Assembly: GCF_000426585.1 (NCBI RefSeq)
Contig: NZ_AUFQ01000014.1
Coordinates: 25,095-89,094, forward strand
Length of the DNA: 64,000 nucleotides
Origin: Segatella baroniae DSM 16972 = JCM 13447
GTDB taxonomy: Bacteria > Bacteroidota > Bacteroidia > Bacteroidales > Bacteroidaceae
Reading direction: 5' to 3'
The notes beneath the pieces were generated by a model, which was not told the origin of the DNA, did not search any database, and saw only the letters and a program-made list of their open reading frames with translations. Below, piece after piece: positions 18,485-26,704 of the stretch. Made by a program: the position numbers and the translations under genes. Within the stretch, counting starts at the first letter, position 1, and each line of letters starts with the position of its first letter.

Positions 18485-18534
18485 ATGATATCACCCCAAA
18501 ACCATCATCTACACAGGCTTGAGGCTCTCCATGA

Positions 18535-18578
18535 GATTTCCAATGAACGTTCAACCAATCAAAGTTTCATTGGAAATC
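18535..18578. repeat. Perfect 13-bp inverted repeat behind coaBC
   Basis: GATTTCCAATGAA (18535-18547) and its exact complement (18566-18578) flank an 18-nt loop. It lies just past the stop codon of coaBC and may form the 3' hairpin of that operon; no T-run follows, so it is not a standard intrinsic terminator. Confidence 0.6.
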
Positions 18579-18590
18579 GGAAGGGCGGAT

Positions 18591-19796
18591 TCACGCGATG
18601 TGCCGCAAGCGTTCCATAATAGCATCAAGGATGAGGTTGGCCGTCTCGTCCTTGCTGCACAACGGCAGTTCCCTAACGCCGTCATCCGTGACAAGTGTCA
18701 CTTGGTTGGTATCGACCGCAAAGCCGGTGTCCCGCGACGCGACTGTATTGGCGCAAATCATGTCCACCTGCTTCTTGACCAGCTTTGCGCGGGAGTTGTC
18801 CAACAGATTCTCCGTTTCCATCGAAAAGCCGACGATGATTTGTCCGTCGCGCTTGTTATGTCCCAAATGCGCCAGTATGTCACGGGTGCGCGTCAAGCGA
18901 ATCGTCAAATCCCCTTCGCCTTTCTTCATCTTCTGCGGCGCATGATTGTGGGGCGTATAGTCGGCCACGGCGGCACACATCACCACCACGTCGAAGTTGT
19001 CGCTCCTGCTCGTCACCGCGTCGTACATTTCCTGCGCCGTCGTCACCGCCACCGTCTCCACCCCATGGAACGGCGACAAGCTGACCGGCCCTGTGACAAG
19101 CGTCACTTCGGCCCCTCTCATCCGAGCCATCTTCGCCAAGGCAAACCCCATCTTGCCGGTGGAATGATTGGTGATGTATCTCACGGGGTCGATGGACTCC
19201 TGCGTCGGCCCAGCAGAGACCAGCACACGCTTGCCCTGCATGCCGTGCGGCAAACCTATCTGTAGCAGGATGTGCTGTAGCAGTTCTTCTTCCGAAGCCA
19301 GTTTGCCACTTCCCACGTCGCCACAGGCCAGCCGTCCCTCGGCAGGCTGCACGATCGACGTGCCGTAATGCACGAGCTTTCGCAGATTGTCTTGCAACAC
19401 CTCATTGGTCCACATGTTGGTATTCATGGCCGGCGCGACGATTTTGGGACAGCGGCAAGCCATGAAGGTGGTCGAAAGCATGTCGTCGCAAATGCCATTG
19501 GCAAACTTTCCGATTACGTTGGCCGTGGCCGGCGCCACCATCAGCACGTCGGCCTTGCGGGCCAACGACACATGGCGCACGTCAAAAGAGAAATTGCGGT
19601 CGAATGTGTCAATTATACACTTTCTCGACGTCAGCGATTCAAACGTCAACGGCGATATGAACCGGCACGCGTTCGCCGTCATGACCACGTCGACCTCCGC
19701 CCCCAACTTGACAAGCGTCGAAGCCAGACCGGCAGCCTTGTAAGCGGCAATGCTGCCCGACACGCCCAACACAACGTTCTTCCCTTTCAACATCAT
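18591..19796 (-). CDS. coaBC: Bifunctional phosphopantothenoylcysteine decarboxylase / phosphopantothenate-cysteine ligase
   Basis: 401 residues from the ATG at 19796 (a second ATG at 19793 is equally possible). The open frame reaches further upstream but would overlap panD. CoaC domain: FMN-binding start VVLGVSGSIAAYKA, active-site His in FDVRHVSLA, PAMNTNMW, and the catalytic Cys in GRLACGDVGSGKLA. CoaB domain: VLVSAGPTQESIDPVRYITN, STGKMG, and the ICANTVAS segment. It turns 4'-phosphopantothenate and cysteine into 4'-phosphopantetheine in two steps. It is the last gene of panB-panC-panD-coaBC, 10 bp behind panD. Confidence 0.95.
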   Translation of the reverse strand: MMLKGKNVVLGVSGSIAAYKAAGLASTLVKLGAEVDVVMTANACRFISPLTFESLTSRKCIIDTFDRNFSFDVRHVSLARKADVLMVAPATANVIGKFANGICDDMLSTTFMACRCPKIVAPAMNTNMWTNEVLQDNLRKLVHYGTSIVQPAEGRLACGDVGSGKLASEEELLQHILLQIGLPHGMQGKRVLVSAGPTQESIDPVRYITNHSTGKMGFALAKMARMRGAEVTLVTGPVSLSPFHGVETVAVTTAQEMYDAVTSRSDNFDVVVMCAAVADYTPHNHAPQKMKKGEGDLTIRLTRTRDILAHLGHNKRDGQIIVGFSMETENLLDNSRAKLVKKQVDMICANTVASRDTGFAVDTNQVTLVTDDGVRELPLCSKDETANLILDAIMERLRHIA

Positions 19797-19806
19797 ATTC
19801 TCTTCT

Positions 19807-20199
19807 TCATTCCTGTTCGCTGAGGAGTCCGTGCCGCTCATAGCTTGCCTGACGAGTAATATAGTTATCACCATCAACAAACACCACTCTGGGATGATGG
19901 GTAGCGGCTTCGGCCGGCGTCATGGACGCATAAGCCATGATGATCAGCTTGTCGCCCACCTCCACGCAATGGGCTGCCGCGCCATTGACACAGATAATGC
20001 CCGAGCCTGGATAGCCCGCGATGACGTATGTCGCGAAACGGTTGCCGTTGTTCACGTCGGCAATCTCCACTCTTTCGTATTCCACAATGCCTGCGGCAGC
20101 CATCAGTTTGCTGTCGATGGTGATGCTACCCACGTAGTCCAGGTCGGCCTGCGTCACGACGGCACGGTGTATCTTTGCTTTCAGCAGTGTCACTTCCAT
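19807..20199 (-). CDS. panD: Aspartate 1-decarboxylase precursor
   Basis: 130 residues. The self-cleavage site Gly24-Ser25 ([11 protein letters not shown]) is present; it yields the pyruvoyl group that decarboxylates aspartate to beta-alanine. Lys9, Thr57-region and NGAAAH are also conserved. The start overlaps the end of panC by 10 bp, which suggests coupled translation of the enzyme making beta-alanine with the enzyme using it. Confidence 0.96.
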   Translation of the reverse strand: MEVTLLKAKIHRAVVTQADLDYVGSITIDSKLMAAAGIVEYERVEIADVNNGNRFATYVIAGYPGSGIICVNGAAAHCVEVGDKLIIMAYASMTPAEAATHHPRVVFVDGDNYITRQASYERHGLLSEQE

Positions 20200-21032
20200 A
20201 TGAAATTATCGATAAGTCTGGTCTTTCCTATATATACGGCGATGGCGACCAACGTGTTTTCTTCTATCTTTTCCACACGTTGCACGTTGTCCAAATCCAC
20301 CACTTCAATGTAATCCACGCGTGCCAACGGCTCTTGCTTCAGGCAGTCGGCAATGATGTCCACAACGACCTTGGCCCTCCGCTCCCCGTTTTCCACGGCA
20401 GCCTGGGCTTGCCGAAGGCTTCTCGACAAGACAAGCGCGGCCTTTCTCTCCTCGGTCGAAAGATAAGTGTTGCGGCTCGACTTGGCCAATCCGTCCTCCT
20501 CGCGCACGATGGGACACGCAACAATCTCAATATTGAAATTCAAGTCACGCACGAATCTGCGCACCGTGGCCAGCTGCTGGGCGTCCTTCTGCCCGAAATA
20601 GGCACGGTCGGGGCCTACGATGTTGAACAGTTTGCTCACGACGGTACACACGCCACGGAAGTGTCCGGCGCGTCGAGCGCCACACAACAGCTCCGTCGTC
20701 TCGGTGGTATCGACAAATGTCGTGAAGTGGGGAGGGTACATCTCCACTGGTTCAGGGTTGAAAATCAAGTCGCCACCGGTGGCTTCGACCAAGGCTTTGT
20801 CACGTTCTATGTCTCGCGGATAGGCCTCCAAGTCTTCCGTCGGGCCAAACTGAATGGGGTTGACAAACACCGACACCACCGTGCGGTCGTTGTCGGCGAC
20901 CGAACAGGCGATCAAACTCTGATGACCTTCGTGCAGGAAGCCCATCGTCGGCACCAGCCCTACACAGAGCCCGGCCTCACGCCACGCACAAACGATGGCA
21001 CGGACTTCTTCTATCGTCTTTACTATTTGCAT
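20190..21032 (-). CDS. panC: Pantothenate synthetase
   Basis: 280 residues. It joins pantoate and beta-alanine with ATP. The HIGH-like motif is [14 protein letters not shown], and [12 protein letters not shown] is the KMSKS-like loop; [15 protein letters not shown] is a third family motif. It lies 62 bp behind panB and overlaps panD, in pathway order. Confidence 0.96.
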   Translation of the reverse strand: MQIVKTIEEVRAIVCAWREAGLCVGLVPTMGFLHEGHQSLIACSVADNDRTVVSVFVNPIQFGPTEDLEAYPRDIERDKALVEATGGDLIFNPEPVEMYPPHFTTFVDTTETTELLCGARRAGHFRGVCTVVSKLFNIVGPDRAYFGQKDAQQLATVRRFVRDLNFNIEIVACPIVREEDGLAKSSRNTYLSTEERKAALVLSRSLRQAQAAVENGERRAKVVVDIIADCLKQEPLARVDYIEVVDLDNVQRVEKIEENTLVAIAVYIGKTRLIDNFIWK

Positions 21033-21094
21033 TTTATCCTATCGTTAATCTGTGTCGCCCCGCAACGGCAAGACGGCGTTTCGTAAAACAATGT

Positions 21095-21919
21095 TCAATA
21101 TAATTTTTCCAACACATCCTCGTCAATGCTGAACGTATGTTCCTTGGCGGGGAAAGCCCCCGACTCACATTCGTCCTTATAGCGGTGGAACGCTTCGAGC
21201 ATGGTGTCATGAAGATTGGCGTACTTCTTTACAAACTTCGGCGTGAAGCCGTCGGCATAGCCCAACATGTCCTGATACACCAACACCTGCGCGTCACAGT
21301 ATTTCCCGGCCCCGATACCGATGGTCAGGGCCGACACCTGCTCCGTGATTTTCCGCGCCAAGGCCTCGGGCACACACTCCAATGTGACGGCGAAAGCCCC
21401 GGCCGCTTCCAGCGCACGGGCGTCGTCCAGCAGCTGCTGGGCGGCCTGGGCAGTCTTGCCCTGCACCTTGTAGCCCCCCAGCGTATTGAACGACTGCGGG
21501 GTAAGGCCGACATGTCCCACTACAGGTATGCCGGCTTCCACAATGGCACGCACGCGGTCGGCATAACCTGCCCCTCCTTCCAGCTTCACGGCCTGACAGT
21601 TGGTTTCCTTCATGATGCGTCCGGCGTTCTTCACCGCGTCATAAATGGATGTCTGGTAAGACATGAAAGGCATGTCCACCACCACGAACGCGTTGCGGGC
21701 GCCCCGACAGACGGCCTTCCCATGGTGTATCATGTCGTCGACGGTCACGGCCAGCGTGTTCTCGTAGCCCAACATGACGTTGCCCAACGAGTCGCCGACC
21801 AGAATCATGTCGATACCGGCCTCGTCAATCGCGCATGCCGTATGGTAGTCGTAGGCCGTGAGCATGGTCAGCCGCCGCTCCCCTTTTTGGGACAAAAAAT
21901 AGTTTGCAGTTTTTTTCAT
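21095..21919 (-). CDS. panB: 3-methyl-2-oxobutanoate hydroxymethyltransferase
   Basis: 274 residues from the ATG at 21919, giving the family start MKKTANYFLSQKGERRLTML; the open frame extends 19 codons further without family likeness. Metal and substrate residues appear in MLTAYDYHTACAIDEAG, ILVGDSLGN and VVVDMPFMSYQ. It makes ketopantoate from 2-oxoisovalerate with methylenetetrahydrofolate, the first step of the pathway. It heads the operon. The next step, ketopantoate reductase, is not in this window. Confidence 0.95.
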   Translation of the reverse strand: MKKTANYFLSQKGERRLTMLTAYDYHTACAIDEAGIDMILVGDSLGNVMLGYENTLAVTVDDMIHHGKAVCRGARNAFVVVDMPFMSYQTSIYDAVKNAGRIMKETNCQAVKLEGGAGYADRVRAIVEAGIPVVGHVGLTPQSFNTLGGYKVQGKTAQAAQQLLDDARALEAAGAFAVTLECVPEALARKITEQVSALTIGIGAGKYCDAQVLVYQDMLGYADGFTPKFVKKYANLHDTMLEAFHRYKDECESGAFPAKEHTFSIDEDVLEKLY

Positions 21920-21973
21920 ACTTATCCTAAGAATATCCGTATAACTTTTACAAATATGAAGCATACTGGGATG

Positions 21974-21981
21974 CAAAGGTA
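21974..21981 (-). promoter_or_regulatory. -7 box of the panB operon
   Basis: TACCTTTG on the minus strand, 55 nt before the panB start. No clear TTTG or TTG lies 19-21 nt further upstream, so the promoter is either weak or helped by an activator. Confidence 0.45.
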
Positions 21982-22149
21982 TAAATAAAAGTCAGGATTC
22001 ATCCATTATGTAGTATAAAATACGTTTATGCCATTCCATTCACCGCCGAATACTCGCCGACGCCCACCATCGACAACCTACCCGCTTGAAGAGCCGACCA
22101 CATGAACGGGAAAAAATAACCGCAAAGTTGAAAAAATAACGAATAAAGG

Positions 22150-22180
22150 TTTGATATATGGCCGATTGTTTATATTTTTG
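22150..22180 (+). promoter_or_regulatory. Promoter of the EamA gene, almost no leader
   Basis: TTTG at 22150-22153, 19 nt, TATTTTTG at 22173-22180. The start site would fall at about 22184-22187 while the ATG is at 22189. The transcript would have a leader of only a few bases. Confidence 0.65.
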
Positions 22181-22188
22181 CGATAATT

Positions 22189-23079
22189 ATGCAGAACAAC
22201 AAACACTTTTGGTTTCATCTCATCGCGCTGATCGTGGCACTGATTTGGGGCGAGACGTTCATCAACAGCAAGATTTTGATTCTCCACGGCATGAGTCCAT
22301 CGGAGATTTTCGTGGTCAGATTCCTGCTGGCCTACATCTGTATCTGGTTCATATCACCCAAACGGCTGTTCTGTCACAACTGGAAAGACGAACTCCGGAT
22401 GATGGGGCTCGGCATAACGGGTGGCTCGCTCTACTTCGTCAGTGAGAACATGGCCGTGGGACTGACCTATGTCAACAACGTCTCGTTCATCGTTTCGACG
22501 GCTCCCCTCATCACGACGCTCTTCGCCCTGGCCATCTACAGGGAGTTCAAGGCGGGCTGGCAGCTCATCGCGGGCTCCATCCTGGCGCTGGCGGGCGTGG
22601 GCCTCGTCATCTTCAACGGCCAGGTTGTGCTGCGCCTGAACCCCGTGGGCGACCTGCTGGCCCTGGCTTCTTCGGTCAGCTGGGCCGTCTACAGCCTGCT
22701 CATCCGAAAGGTCAGCAAGAACTACAATGCCGCCTTCCTCACCCGCAAGGTGTTCTTCTACGGCCTGGTCACCATGTTGCCGGTGTTCGCCGTCGACCCA
22801 TGGCAGTTCCCCCTGCGCGATTTCCTGAAACCGGAAATCTATGTCAACGCTTTGTTCCTGGGCATTGTGGCCTCCTTCCTGTGCTTTGCGCTGTGGAGTT
22901 GGGTCATCGACAAGCTCGGCGCACTCAAGACAACGAACTACACCTACCTTAATCCACTGACCACCATCGTGGCCAGCGCCATCTTCCTCGACGAGCCCAT
23001 GACGACCATCGCCTACATCGGTTCGGGCATGATATTGGCCGGTGTGATCCTGGCCAACCTGCAAAAGAACATGGTTTGA
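22189..23079 (+). CDS. EamA/DMT-superfamily inner-membrane transporter
   Basis: 296 residues with ten hydrophobic segments and the two EamA halves (about 10-135 and 150-290). The early motif ALIWGETFINSKIL and the later FLDEPMTTIAYIGSGMILAGV are typical of drug/metabolite exporters of the RhaT/YdcZ kind. The substrate cannot be told. It stands alone with a consensus promoter. The ATG at 22189 gives the normal start of the first membrane helix. Confidence 0.88.
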   Translation: MQNNKHFWFHLIALIVALIWGETFINSKILILHGMSPSEIFVVRFLLAYICIWFISPKRLFCHNWKDELRMMGLGITGGSLYFVSENMAVGLTYVNNVSFIVSTAPLITTLFALAIYREFKAGWQLIAGSILALAGVGLVIFNGQVVLRLNPVGDLLALASSVSWAVYSLLIRKVSKNYNAAFLTRKVFFYGLVTMLPVFAVDPWQFPLRDFLKPEIYVNALFLGIVASFLCFALWSWVIDKLGALKTTNYTYLNPLTTIVASAIFLDEPMTTIAYIGSGMILAGVILANLQKNMV

Positions 23080-23150
23080 CATGCTGCGGACGTTAAACGA
23101 CATTATATCTATTTGGTTGTCGTTAACGTGACGCTTTCCCGTTTTTCCTC

Positions 23151-23158
23151 TATCTTTG
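23151..23158 (+). promoter_or_regulatory. -7 box before the small secreted protein
   Basis: TATCTTTG, 33 nt before the ATG at 23191. No matching -33 element is at the usual distance. Confidence 0.4.
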
Positions 23159-23190
23159 TCGGCGGAATCCATCTTCAAGCCGTCACAACC

Positions 23191-23712
23191 ATGTGGAGAA
23201 ATGCCCAAACATTGCTGACAACCGCTTTTTCGATCCTCGCCTCTACGGCACAGGCTCAACAACCTGCGTCCCAAAGCGGCGAGCATACTTTCGTCATTGC
23301 CGACGCCATCACCCACACTCCCTTGCGCGACGTGAACATCTACACCGACGGCAACCAGTCGGTGAAGACCAACTGGCGGGGCGAGTTCATCCTCAGCAGC
23401 CGCAATTTCAACCGCATCACCATCAGTCACGGCAAGTATTACCCACGACGGATGGACCGGGAGGACTTCAAGCAGGACACCATCATGCTGATACCCAAGA
23501 TACATACGTTGTCCGACGTGGAGGTCATAGGCCACCAGCGTCGCGGCGAACTCTTCAAGCCCATGACAAAAGAAGAGATTGCCCTGTCGCGACCGATGAG
23601 GGGAGGCCCCAACCTGCTCGGACTTATTGTGTGGGGCGTGGACAAGTTGCTCGTCGACCACCACAAACCGACACGGAAAGAACGTATCAAGAAAGCCTTG
23701 GACAACTATTGA
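23191..23712 (+). CDS. Small secreted carboxypeptidase-regulatory-like protein
   Basis: 173 residues from the ATG at 23191, which opens a signal peptide (cleavage near TAQAQQ). The part after it (HTFVIADAITHTPLRDVNIY, then a strand pattern ending SDVEVIGHQ) looks like a single CarboxypepD_reg-like beta domain as found at the start of TonB receptors, but no barrel follows. The tail is basic (HKPTRKERIKKALDNY). Function unknown. The upstream in-frame start at 23113 would lengthen it by 26 residues and destroy the signal peptide. Confidence 0.65.
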   Translation: MWRNAQTLLTTAFSILASTAQAQQPASQSGEHTFVIADAITHTPLRDVNIYTDGNQSVKTNWRGEFILSSRNFNRITISHGKYYPRRMDREDFKQDTIMLIPKIHTLSDVEVIGHQRRGELFKPMTKEEIALSRPMRGGPNLLGLIVWGVDKLLVDHHKPTRKERIKKALDNY

Positions 23713-23714
23713 AA

Positions 23715-23741
23715 AGGCCTGCAACCATAGGTCACAGGCCT
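23715..23741 (-). terminator. Terminator of the glycine-zipper lipoprotein gene
   Basis: AGGCCTG (23715-23721) pairs with CAGGCCT (23735-23741), with ACC/GGT inside the loop able to extend the stem. On the minus strand it is followed by TTTT. Confidence 0.7.
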
Positions 23742-23790
23742 CATGAGCGAGAAATATAATTGAGAGAATTTTGTTTTTCCACCGCAGTTC

Positions 23791-24630
23791 CTATTTTCTC
23801 GTAGGAACATTGAACTCACAAACCTTAGATATTGATTTGGTGCCTTGCAGCACCGAAACGCAAATCTTGGCCATTCCGTCACGCAGACGATTGTCGGCTT
23901 TCACCATGGCGGTGTAGCGTATGGCCTTGCCCGGCTGCAGTTTCTCGACATGAACGCTCGGCGAGATGTAGAGATGGCGGTTGCCCTTGGCCTCAACCAC
24001 CATGGGTTGAAGGTCGTAGAGGGTCGTATTGCCGCGGTTGAACACCTCGAAAATCACCTTGCAAAGTTCGCCGCGCGAAATCACGTTGTCCTGATTGTCG
24101 TCCACGATGCGGGCGTTGCGTATTTCGATGTTAGGCGTATAACGATAGGTGTCGGCCTTTTTGTCTATGTTCGAGCGGTTCGGATAGACCTCGACAGGCT
24201 TCTGCGCGCTGTAGTCGCCGGTATAATCGGGACTGTCGAAATCGTAGATGCGGTCGTCGCCACCGTTGTTGGGGTCGTAGCCGCTGTCATACGGGTCGGC
24301 AGAAGAGCTGGTCTGAGGCAGCCGGCGGTCGTAATCATAGCGGTCGCGGTCGGCCCGCCGTTGCTTCACGGCTTCCCTATGTTCTATCATTTCGGCCTCA
24401 GCCTGACGGTCAGCTGCATTGCCGATAGCCGCTCCCACGACCGCTCCACCCACCATTCCTACGATGGTTCCCACGTCCGAGCCCCTCGGACCATCGGACA
24501 AACCACCGATGGCACTGCCCAATATCGAACCAAGTGTGGAACCGGTATAGGCTCCTTCTGCCGTATAAGTGCCACAACCGCTCAACAAGAGGGCTGCGCC
24601 CATGACTGCAATGATACCTTTGTTCATCAT
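23791..24630 (-). CDS. Glycine-zipper lipoprotein
   Basis: 279 residues. Lipobox Cys19 (LLLSGCGTYT). Residues about 30-75 form a glycine zipper (GSTLGSILGSAIGG, GTIVGMVGGAVVGAAIGN), which can insert in a membrane. A low-complexity Asp/Tyr/Arg linker follows. From about residue 165 there is an immunoglobulin-like beta domain (IEIRNARIVDDNQDN, CKVIFEVFNRGNTTLYDLQP). It is likely an envelope protein; its role is unknown. It has its own promoter and terminator. Confidence 0.75.
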   Translation of the reverse strand: MMNKGIIAVMGAALLLSGCGTYTAEGAYTGSTLGSILGSAIGGLSDGPRGSDVGTIVGMVGGAVVGAAIGNAADRQAEAEMIEHREAVKQRRADRDRYDYDRRLPQTSSSADPYDSGYDPNNGGDDRIYDFDSPDYTGDYSAQKPVEVYPNRSNIDKKADTYRYTPNIEIRNARIVDDNQDNVISRGELCKVIFEVFNRGNTTLYDLQPMVVEAKGNRHLYISPSVHVEKLQPGKAIRYTAMVKADNRLRDGMAKICVSVLQGTKSISKVCEFNVPTRK

Positions 24631-24650
24631 ATAAACGTTTTATCCACTTG

Positions 24651-24681
24651 CAAAAGTAGAACGAAAACAGGGAATCGCCAA
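24651..24681 (-). promoter_or_regulatory. Promoter of the glycine-zipper lipoprotein gene
   Basis: On the minus strand: TTG (24681-24679), 20 nt, TACTTTTG (24658-24651), then a leader of about 15 nt before the ATG at 24630. Confidence 0.6.
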
Positions 24682-24732
24682 CGCAATTCCCCTACCATGG
24701 GATAGGGTTTTCCCTATCGTTTCATGTCTTCT

Positions 24733-24800
24733 TTTTACTTTTTCACCTTTTCACCCTTTCACCCTTTCACCCTTTCACCCTTTCACCTTTTCACCCTTTT
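24733..24800. repeat. 8-bp tandem microsatellite (TTTCACCC type)
   Basis: About eight copies of a TTTCACC(C/T) unit in a row between the lipoprotein gene and the djlA remnant. It lies in no gene. Such arrays change length by slippage. Confidence 0.85.
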
Positions 24801-24822
24801 ATATTGGCTGCTAAAATAGCCC

Positions 24823-24940
24823 TTACGCCATGCCGCGGGCCTTGAAGATGCGTTCCTTGGCTTCGTTGATGGCCTGGAATTTCTTCTCCGCCGCCCGAAA
24901 TGAAACCGAGAAATTCGCCTATCCATTTTCCTAATGCCAT
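24823..24940 (-). pseudogene. 118-bp scar of a djlA/TerB-type DnaJ co-chaperone gene
   Basis: On the minus strand the ATG at 24940 reads MALGKWIGEFLGFISGG, the N-terminus of DjlA-like membrane co-chaperones. Directly behind it, one base out of frame, comes AAEKKFQAINEAKERIFKAR then GMA and a stop (24823), the C-terminal end of their J domain. Everything in between (roughly 600-800 bp in relatives) is gone. The join lies at a GGCGGCGG run (24888-24897 region), suggesting deletion between short GC repeats. Confidence 0.75.
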
Positions 24941-25022
24941 TATAAAAGTGTTAAAGGGTTTGATACTTGTCTATGCAAACGACATGCCATAAGCCATCCG
25001 TCACGTGCAAATCAGCCGTTTT
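24941..25022. other. Short gene-free gap before lrgB
   Basis: Nothing recognisable. Confidence 0.4.
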
Positions 25023-25718
25023 TCACAGAATCAGACCGAAAAGCGAGGCGCCGACAACGGTCAGAATACCGCTCACGACGATGGAGAGGCCACTCGTGGC
25101 TCCCTCGACGGAGCCCATCTCCATGGCCTTGGAGGTTCCGATGGCATGCGACGACGAACCGATGGCGATACCCTTGGCGATGGGTTCGTCCACCTTGATC
25201 AGTTTCAGGAAGCGTTCGGCGAAGATATTGCCCAGCACACCGGTGACGATGATGGCCACGACGGTGACGGAGACATAGCCTCCCAGCTCTTCGGACACGC
25301 CCATGCCGATGGCCGTCGTGATGGACTTGGGCAGGAATGTGGCATAGGCCGCATGGTCGAAGCGGAACAAGAGGGCCAGCAACAACACCGAAAGCATGCT
25401 CGAAAGGGCACCGGCGGCAATGCCGGAGAGGATGGCGCGGTAGTTCTTCTTCAAGAGTTCCACCTGCTGATACAGCGGGACGGCCAGGCAGATGGTGGCG
25501 GGCGTGAGCAGATAGCCCAGCCACGAGGCCTGGGCGTTGTAATCTTCATAGCTGACGCCTGCGAACAACAGCACCAATATCACCAACAGGATGGAGACAA
25601 GCAACGGATTCACGAACGAACAACCCGTCCTTCGGCGCAGATACATGCCGATGGCGTAGGAACCCAAACTAATCAACACGCCGAAATAAACCGACCCCTC
25701 CAACAACTCTTTCATCAT
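25023..25718 (-). CDS. lrgB: LrgB/CidB family membrane protein
   Basis: 231 residues with about seven membrane segments. The family hallmark near the end, GIAIGSSSHAIGTSKAMEMG, is perfect, as is LLTPATICLAVPLYQQ. The family is known as the antiholin-like LrgAB/CidAB pair and, in plants and some bacteria, as glycolate or pyruvate transporters. It begins 40 bp behind lrgA. Confidence 0.92.
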   Translation of the reverse strand: MMKELLEGSVYFGVLISLGSYAIGMYLRRRTGCSFVNPLLVSILLVILVLLFAGVSYEDYNAQASWLGYLLTPATICLAVPLYQQVELLKKNYRAILSGIAAGALSSMLSVLLLALLFRFDHAAYATFLPKSITTAIGMGVSEELGGYVSVTVVAIIVTGVLGNIFAERFLKLIKVDEPIAKGIAIGSSSHAIGTSKAMEMGSVEGATSGLSIVVSGILTVVGASLFGLIL

Positions 25719-25758
25719 CGTCTTTCCTTTTTACTTTCTTACTTTTCCAAAGGCCCTT

Positions 25759-26115
25759 TTACTCTTTTCCCTTTCTGCCTTTAACAACGTATTGCGTCAC
25801 CCAACCGGCCGCTGCCATCACCACGAACGTGCTGACCACCGTCACGACAACATACTGCAACAGGTTGGAGCGGATGTCGTCCCACGCGTCGATCAGCCCC
25901 ACTGCCGCCGGAATGAACATCACCGGCATGACGGCGATGAGGAAAACGCTCACCTCGCGCACGTCCTTCACCTTCACGACCTTGGCCGACAGCGCAGCGA
26001 AAAGCAACACAATGCCGTAGATACTGGCCGGAAAGGGCAGCGGAATCACGTAATGAAGAAGTTCACCGAGAAAGGAAAAAAGAAGGATGAGCAAGAATTG
26101 CTTTACGAATTTCAT
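25759..26115 (-). CDS. lrgA: LrgA/CidA family membrane protein
   Basis: 118 residues from the ATG at 26115 (MKFVKQFLLILLFSFLGELL). The open frame continues upstream into the kinase gene and that part is not family-like. Four membrane segments and the motif LPFPASIYGIVLLF are typical. It is expected to form a membrane complex with LrgB. It starts 10 bp behind the kinase stop, so kinase-lrgA-lrgB form one operon. Confidence 0.9.
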   Translation of the reverse strand: MKFVKQFLLILLFSFLGELLHYVIPLPFPASIYGIVLLFAALSAKVVKVKDVREVSVFLIAVMPVMFIPAAVGLIDAWDDIRSNLLQYVVVTVVSTFVVMAAAGWVTQYVVKGRKGKE

Positions 26116-26125
26116 ATTCAACTGT

Positions 26126-26704
26126 TTACAATCCAACATCCTTGACATACTCCCCGATGAGCAACGCCGTCTTCTCCGTGCCCAGCCGCAGGCTGTCGAA
26201 GCAGATGTCGTAGTCGTCGGCATTGCCCCAGGTCAGTCCCGTGTAGTATTTGTGGTAGCGCACGCGGCTGTCGTCGGTCTCGCGCACGAACTCTTCCGCC
26301 TCCGCCAGACTCATGTTGTCGCAGCGCGCCATCGCCTTCACACGCTCCTCAAAGTTCCCTTTCAGGAACACCGACACCAGGTCGGCCCTGTTTCTGAAGA
26401 TGTAGTTGCCGCAACGGCCGATGATCACGCAGTCACGCCGGCCTATCAGATTGGCCAAGAGGCGCATCGAATGATGGTTGGTCTCGTCGTTGCCCTCCTC
26501 GTTCTCGAACGCCGAGATGGCATACATCAGTTCGTCGACGGGCCGCTCCTCGAAGAAGTCGTGCATCTTGCCCAGGACACCGTTGTCCTTGGCCATCTGC
26601 ATGAGACTCTTCCGAGTGTAAAAAGGGATGTCGTAACGTGCGGCCAGGAGCTTGCCCACCTCCAAGGCACCGCAACCGCACTGCCGTGCTATCGTAATAA
26701 TCAT
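26126..26704 (-). CDS. Cytidylate kinase-like family protein
   Basis: 192 residues from the ATG at 26704, giving the family start MIITIARQCGCGALEVGKLL with its P-loop-like Gly-rich segment. NLIGRRDCVIIGRCGNYIF and YHKYYTGLTWGNADDYDICF are hallmarks of the cytidylate-kinase-like (PF13189) family, which differs from true Cmk. The nucleotide substrate is not certain. A possible -7 box TAATTTTG lies at 26744-26737 on the minus strand. The first gene of the lrgAB operon. Confidence 0.85.
   Translation of the reverse strand: MIITIARQCGCGALEVGKLLAARYDIPFYTRKSLMQMAKDNGVLGKMHDFFEERPVDELMYAISAFENEEGNDETNHHSMRLLANLIGRRDCVIIGRCGNYIFRNRADLVSVFLKGNFEERVKAMARCDNMSLAEAEEFVRETDDSRVRYHKYYTGLTWGNADDYDICFDSLRLGTEKTALLIGEYVKDVGL

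Noticed and set aside
21920..22020. Riboswitch in the panB leader
   Set aside because: The leader of about 50 nt is too short for known classes and shows no conserved core.
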